Origin: Dipteronia dyeriana
Taxonomy: Eukaryota; Streptophyta; Magnoliopsida; Sapindales; Sapindaceae
Direction of reading: 5' to 3'
Assembly: GCA_032871835.1 (NCBI GenBank)
Contig: CM065301.1
Span: 79,330,069-79,394,068, forward strand
Length of the DNA: 64,000 bases
Shown in pieces: positions 60,545-64,000 of the stretch. The translations under genes were made by a program, and so were the position numbers. The notes beneath the pieces are model-generated. The model saw nothing but the letters and a program-made list of their open reading frames with translations, ran no database searches and had not been told where the DNA came from. Numbering within the stretch: the stretch's first letter is position 1; each line of letters starts with the position of its first letter.

Positions 60545-60722
60545 ATTAAAGAACTATTACACAATCTGTCGGGACCTATCGAGATCAAACAATATTTATA
60601 TAGTTCAGATATCTACTTTTATAACGAGAGATACCTATTTATATAATTCGGAAAAAAAAAACTTCTCACATATACTTGTAAAATACATATTATGAGATTT
60701 GAACCTCTAATATTGTCCGTAT
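60545..60722 (-). mobile_element. tRNA-derived SINE copy
   Basis: The minus strand reads AGAGGTTCAAATCTCATAAT (B-box-like), TATTTTACAAGTATATGTGA, then TCTCTCGTTATAAAAGTAGA and TATCTGAACTATATAAAT. Same block order as the copies near 41 and 44 kb. Confidence 0.6.
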
Positions 60723-61374
60723 ACAAAACTTTGTTTCATGATTATTTATATTACATTTAATACAATATATATTGAACCCGATGTATCGAATCCGTTTTCT
60801 AATATTGTCGCACTAAATTACTATCATATAGGTTTAGTACACTAAATTACTATTAGGATATATACTAAATTACTATTAAGATAGATGTTATTGTAATGGA
60901 TTAAGGAGGTTTGTGTTCCAATGATACCCACTTTAAATGATTACTTTATAATTTTTTTAAATTAATTTATGATTTTATATGGAGTCCACTTATTTTTTGA
61001 TTATTTTATATACTCATGGACTATTTTTATTTTTTAGACATGGAGCCCGTATAATTAAGAGAGTCTGAAACCATCCATTGATTAAGGGAGTTAGCTCCAC
61101 TAGATTATAATCAAGGGAGTCATTAGGAGATCCTTTTAGAGGTGTAAAAATAAAGCTCCTCCCTTAATTTAGAAGAGGGGTTTGATTAAGAAATATATTA
61201 GAGATGCTCTTAGTTATAGGATTTCTATACAAGAATGTACACAAATTAAAAAAAAATGTAAACAACTATTAAATTTGAATATTTGAAAATTTGAAAAAAA
61301 AAACTTTATTTTAAGGAAAAGAAAATAACTTTTTTTTCTTCATAATTACTTCGATAACTATATATATAGTCATT

Positions 61375-61539
61375 TTTTCTCAGTACGTACTGATATAAAA
61401 TATATCACTGTATTGTATATAACCTATAGATTAAGGATAAACGTTGACAAATGTATACAGACCGGATTAAAACGATTGAATCTAATAGTTCACATATAAT
61501 ACCCTGATATATATTTATTAGTGTGTATCGTGGAGAAAA
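61375..61539. mobile_element. MITE family with CAGTACGTAC terminus, copy 3
   Basis: Starts TTTTTTCTCAGTACGTACTG and ends in the inverse of TTTTTTCTCCACGATACACAC. About 165 bp, flanked by TA-rich tracts as in copies 1 and 2. Confidence 0.6.
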
Positions 61540-62371
61540 AATATATATATATATAGTAGCTAAATTTAATCATTGAATGGTAAGTCAGACAGTGTTATAT
61601 ACTTATATATCATGTATTTGCCAATTATATACAATGTATATTGCTCCACGTGTGATTAGGGTTTTGCTACAATGAATTATTTTTCTTTAGTGTTTTTTTT
61701 TTCCTTTCTATTTCTTCTATTTTTCAAACCATTGATATTTTGTGTATTCTTGAATATAAATTCAATGAATATTTTTCACTCCCATTACAATAAATATTAT
61801 GTATTAGAAGCCTTTTTTTTTAATATTAAAATAATTTAAAATTTTAAAAATAAAATAGATTCGAATCTATAACCTATATAATCAATAAATTACGGTACTA
61901 ACCTTATCATGTCCACGGATAAAAACATGTCGTTAATGATAAATTTATAATGAGGTGGTAATTTTATCCGAGTTTTATCATGGTCCCACTAAGAATCCAC
62001 CCATTGATTTTGTGGCTCCTTTGACCGGCGCGTGATCACACCCACACCCTTTTAAAAGACCTTGTGTTATGTGTTTTGTGTTGTGTCTCAAGGCATCTTT
62101 ATCTCTCTCAATTTCTGATTTATCTCTGTCTCTCTTTTCTTTTTTTTCTTTTTTTCCCTTTCTTTCTCCTGAAAAGTATATTGCAGTTCCAGGGCATGCA
62201 TGCCTCTTTAAGGCTTATTGTATGATCATTAGACCTATTTTTCCGTACACCGTTGAACAAACTACTCTATCACCACAGCTCCCTTCCTCCACCTCTCGTC
62301 AGACTTTGTCCCTTCTTCTCAGGTTTGATATCTCTCTCTCTCTCTCTAGATAGAATATAACTTCTAAATAC
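61540..62371. other. Upstream region of the glutaredoxin gene
   Basis: Contains TTGACC (62021-62026), a W-box core, and a long CT-rich tract (62100-62165 and 62330-62348). No other gene is supported; the 94-codon ORF at 62069 is low-complexity Ser/Leu/Phe. Confidence 0.5.
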
Positions 62372-62380
62372 TATATAAAA
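62372..62380 (+). promoter_or_regulatory. TATA box of the glutaredoxin gene
   Basis: TATATAAAA lies in a CTAAATACTATATAAAACCC context. Transcription would start near 62405, in a GAGAGA-rich leader. The leader then has a donor-like TCG|GTAAAT near 62482 and acceptor-like sites before the ATG, so a leader intron is likely. Confidence 0.65.
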
Positions 62381-62937
62381 CCCTAGAAAGTGTTTATAGA
62401 GAGAGAGACCTTTGATCTGCATCTGATCACCCAAGTGTTTGTTTGTCTTGTTTTTTGTGTTTGTTTCTTCCACATTGCATCGGTAAATACAACTGCTACT
62501 CCACTAGTCAATGCCTTATTAAACTCATCCTAAAACCCTAAAACGGTTTCTCTACTTAATTAACACATTTCTATTTTTATATTAATTCTATGATTATCAT
62601 TTTTAAATTATCCATATTTTTTTTTTGCACGTTTATTTATTATATGGAAAATTAATAATCTATTACCATTATTATAATATTATACACAGTAACTCTCTGT
62701 CACAACCTCTTTGACTAGTGTTTTCCAAAATCAACGAACCACATCTTGAAACCCTTGACTCTTTATCTTTTTTATATATATATATATATAGTATATCAGT
62801 ATTTGAATCTCTCTCCAATGTTATTTTCTTTCTCTGCAACATTGTTCTATAGGTACCCATCTCCTTGTTTTTCTGTTTCTCAATATCAAAAGTTGAATAT
62901 TATTTAATTACTTGAAAAACAAAGGAACAAAAAAAAA

Positions 62938-63363
62938 ATGCAGGTAGCCAAGAAATCGTCTTCTACTGGCGGGATCAGAATGAGTAACGCAATGGCGATC
63001 AACAGCGACTCGTCGTCGGCGTCGGCCATGAAGCTAGAGAGCACGTATGAGATGGTAAGCAAGCTTGCATCAAGCAATGCGGTGGTGTTGTTCAGCGTGA
63101 GCGGCTGCTGCATGTGCACTGTGGCCAAGCGCCTCCTCTTCGGCCTCGGCGTTGGCCCGACAATCGTTGAGCTCGACCACCACACGGCAGGCTCCGACAT
63201 CCAAGCCGTCCTCTTCCACCTGGCTTCCGACGCTCAACATCAGCCCGTCCCTGCCGTATTTGTTGGTGGAAAGTTCCTTGGTGGGATCGAGACTCTGATG
63301 GCTTGCCACATCAATGGCACTCTCGTCCCTCTTCTCAAAGACGCCGGTGCGCTTTGGCTCTAA
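62938..63363 (+). CDS. CC-type (ROXY-class) glutaredoxin
   Basis: Land-plant-specific class III glutaredoxin; such proteins act in cytosol and nucleus by binding TGA bZIP factors and repressing their targets. The ORF is one exon, 141 residues. The active site CCMC is at residues 57-60 (SVSGCCMC). The PVPAVFVGGKFLGG stretch (103-116) holds the cis-proline and glutathione-binding region. The C-terminus has an LxxLL-type LVPLL (129-133) and the terminal ALWL (138-141), the motif known to recruit TOPLESS co-repressors. Residues 1-37 are Ser/Ala/Lys-rich and variable. Start choice: the first ATG (62938) is preceded by A8; a later in-frame ATG at residue 15 could serve, especially since TGCAG at 62939-62943 is a possible splice acceptor. 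The gene is markedly GC-richer than its surroundings. I cannot assign a specific ROXY number. Confidence 0.92.
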   Translation: MQVAKKSSSTGGIRMSNAMAINSDSSSASAMKLESTYEMVSKLASSNAVVLFSVSGCCMCTVAKRLLFGLGVGPTIVELDHHTAGSDIQAVLFHLASDAQHQPVPAVFVGGKFLGGIETLMACHINGTLVPLLKDAGALWL

Positions 63364-64000
63364 AATGTCCATCCATCGGGCTTCTATCGTCGAAGTGTTA
63401 GGTTTATGCTTGCTTTTAATTCTATAGTAGTAGTATTAACTATTAAGATACGATGGTTTGTATAGTTGACGTGAAAATCAAAGATGCTTGCTTTGTTCTT
63501 CTATTTCCATGAAAGAAAAAAAAAAAAGAGAGAGAGGGTAATATGGGAATTTTGAATGTCATATGAAAATTTTATTATCAAAGAAAATTATCGCTCCTTA
63601 ATTTGCTATTAGTGCAAAATGATTACTATCTCTCTCACTTGGATCTTTATTTCTTGTTTTTGCTACTTAATTTGTCATAATTTATCACACGGTAAAATTT
63701 GAATAAAAGATTCACGATATATTCGGATATATATAACTTATATTACATAATAGCAAGATATAACATGAATAAAACCCTAGCTAGTTCTAGAGATATGATG
63801 ATTTGATTAATTGGGATTAGTACGTTTTGTTAATGATCTAATATATCAACTTGGTCCATTTTGATTATAATTAGAAATGGAGAGTAATAAAACATTTGAT
63901 TGTGTTTTGTGTGTACTGTGTACAAGTAAATTAAATAAATGGTTTCCTTTAATTCAGAAACCAAAATAACTAAAAATCGTTATTGAGAGATGATATGAAA
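63364..64000. other. 3' flank of the glutaredoxin gene
   Basis: Presumed 3' UTR followed by AT-rich sequence with an (A)12 and GAGAGAG run near 63518-63537. No further gene is seen before the window ends. Confidence 0.5.

Larger units (their letters stand above)
58230..61374. other. Gene-free stretch; GC-richer patch at 59930-60300
   Basis: No gene is recognised. The patch around 59930-60300 contains AAACGACGGCGTTTC and other GC-richer, promoter- or leader-like sequence, but no ORF with a domain follows on either strand. Possibly a relic of a gene 5' region. Confidence 0.45.

Noticed and set aside
62904..63372. Two antisense ORFs over the glutaredoxin gene
   Set aside because: Shadow frames of GC-rich coding sequence; the sense frame has a full family signature.

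Overview
The window is AT-rich nuclear DNA from a flowering plant, most likely a eudicot. The evidence is GT-AG introns with plant-like exon structures, a plant-specific CC-type glutaredoxin, a mitochondrial L14 (HUELLENLOS type), an INT2-type inositol transporter, and many plant transposon families. No species can be named from the sequence alone. Host genes are sparse: three confidently identified genes plus one intact ORF of unknown function in 64 kb. Most of the rest is mobile DNA or featureless AT-rich sequence.

Layout. 0-9.4 kb: no gene; SINE copies, two Harbinger-type MITEs, a tandem duplication and an AACCG-rich hAT-like element. 9.4-13.6 kb: the mitochondrial ribosomal protein L14 gene on +, with site II promoter motifs, a 5' UTR intron and a probable intron directly after the stop codon. 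14.1-16.9 kb: a six-exon inositol transporter gene on -, convergent with L14. 18.5-24.5 kb: a 6-kb Mutator-like element (MULE) with degenerate 51-bp terminal inverted repeats, a dead Ulp1-type protease gene (+), a dead MULE transposase gene (-), and two arrays of a 21-bp repeat in the same orientation. 24.9-31 kb: three hAT elements with 8-bp target duplications, one of them 2.7 kb long with an internally deleted transposase. 31-45 kb: repeat-rich DNA (a Ty3/gypsy scrap, tandemly repeated elements, MITEs, SINEs, another hAT). 45.8-46.3 kb: an intact 157-codon single-exon ORF of unknown function. 48.1-52.9 kb: a decayed Ty1/copia retrotransposon on -, with both short LTRs. 52.9-58.2 kb: a run of DNA elements (one long-TIR element, one non-autonomous MULE with a 9-bp target duplication, one hAT, one CACTA element). 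62-63.4 kb: a CC-type (ROXY) glutaredoxin gene on +.

The host genes do not form a pathway: mitochondrial translation, polyol transport and redox control of transcription are simply neighbours. The most notable structure is the MULE at 18.5-24.5 kb. It pairs a transposase with a Ulp1-type cysteine protease and carries subterminal 21-bp satellite-like arrays in direct rather than inverted orientation. I found no convincing wholly new biological system. The MULE arrays, the dispersed SINE family and the orphan 157-residue ORF are the best candidates for follow-up.
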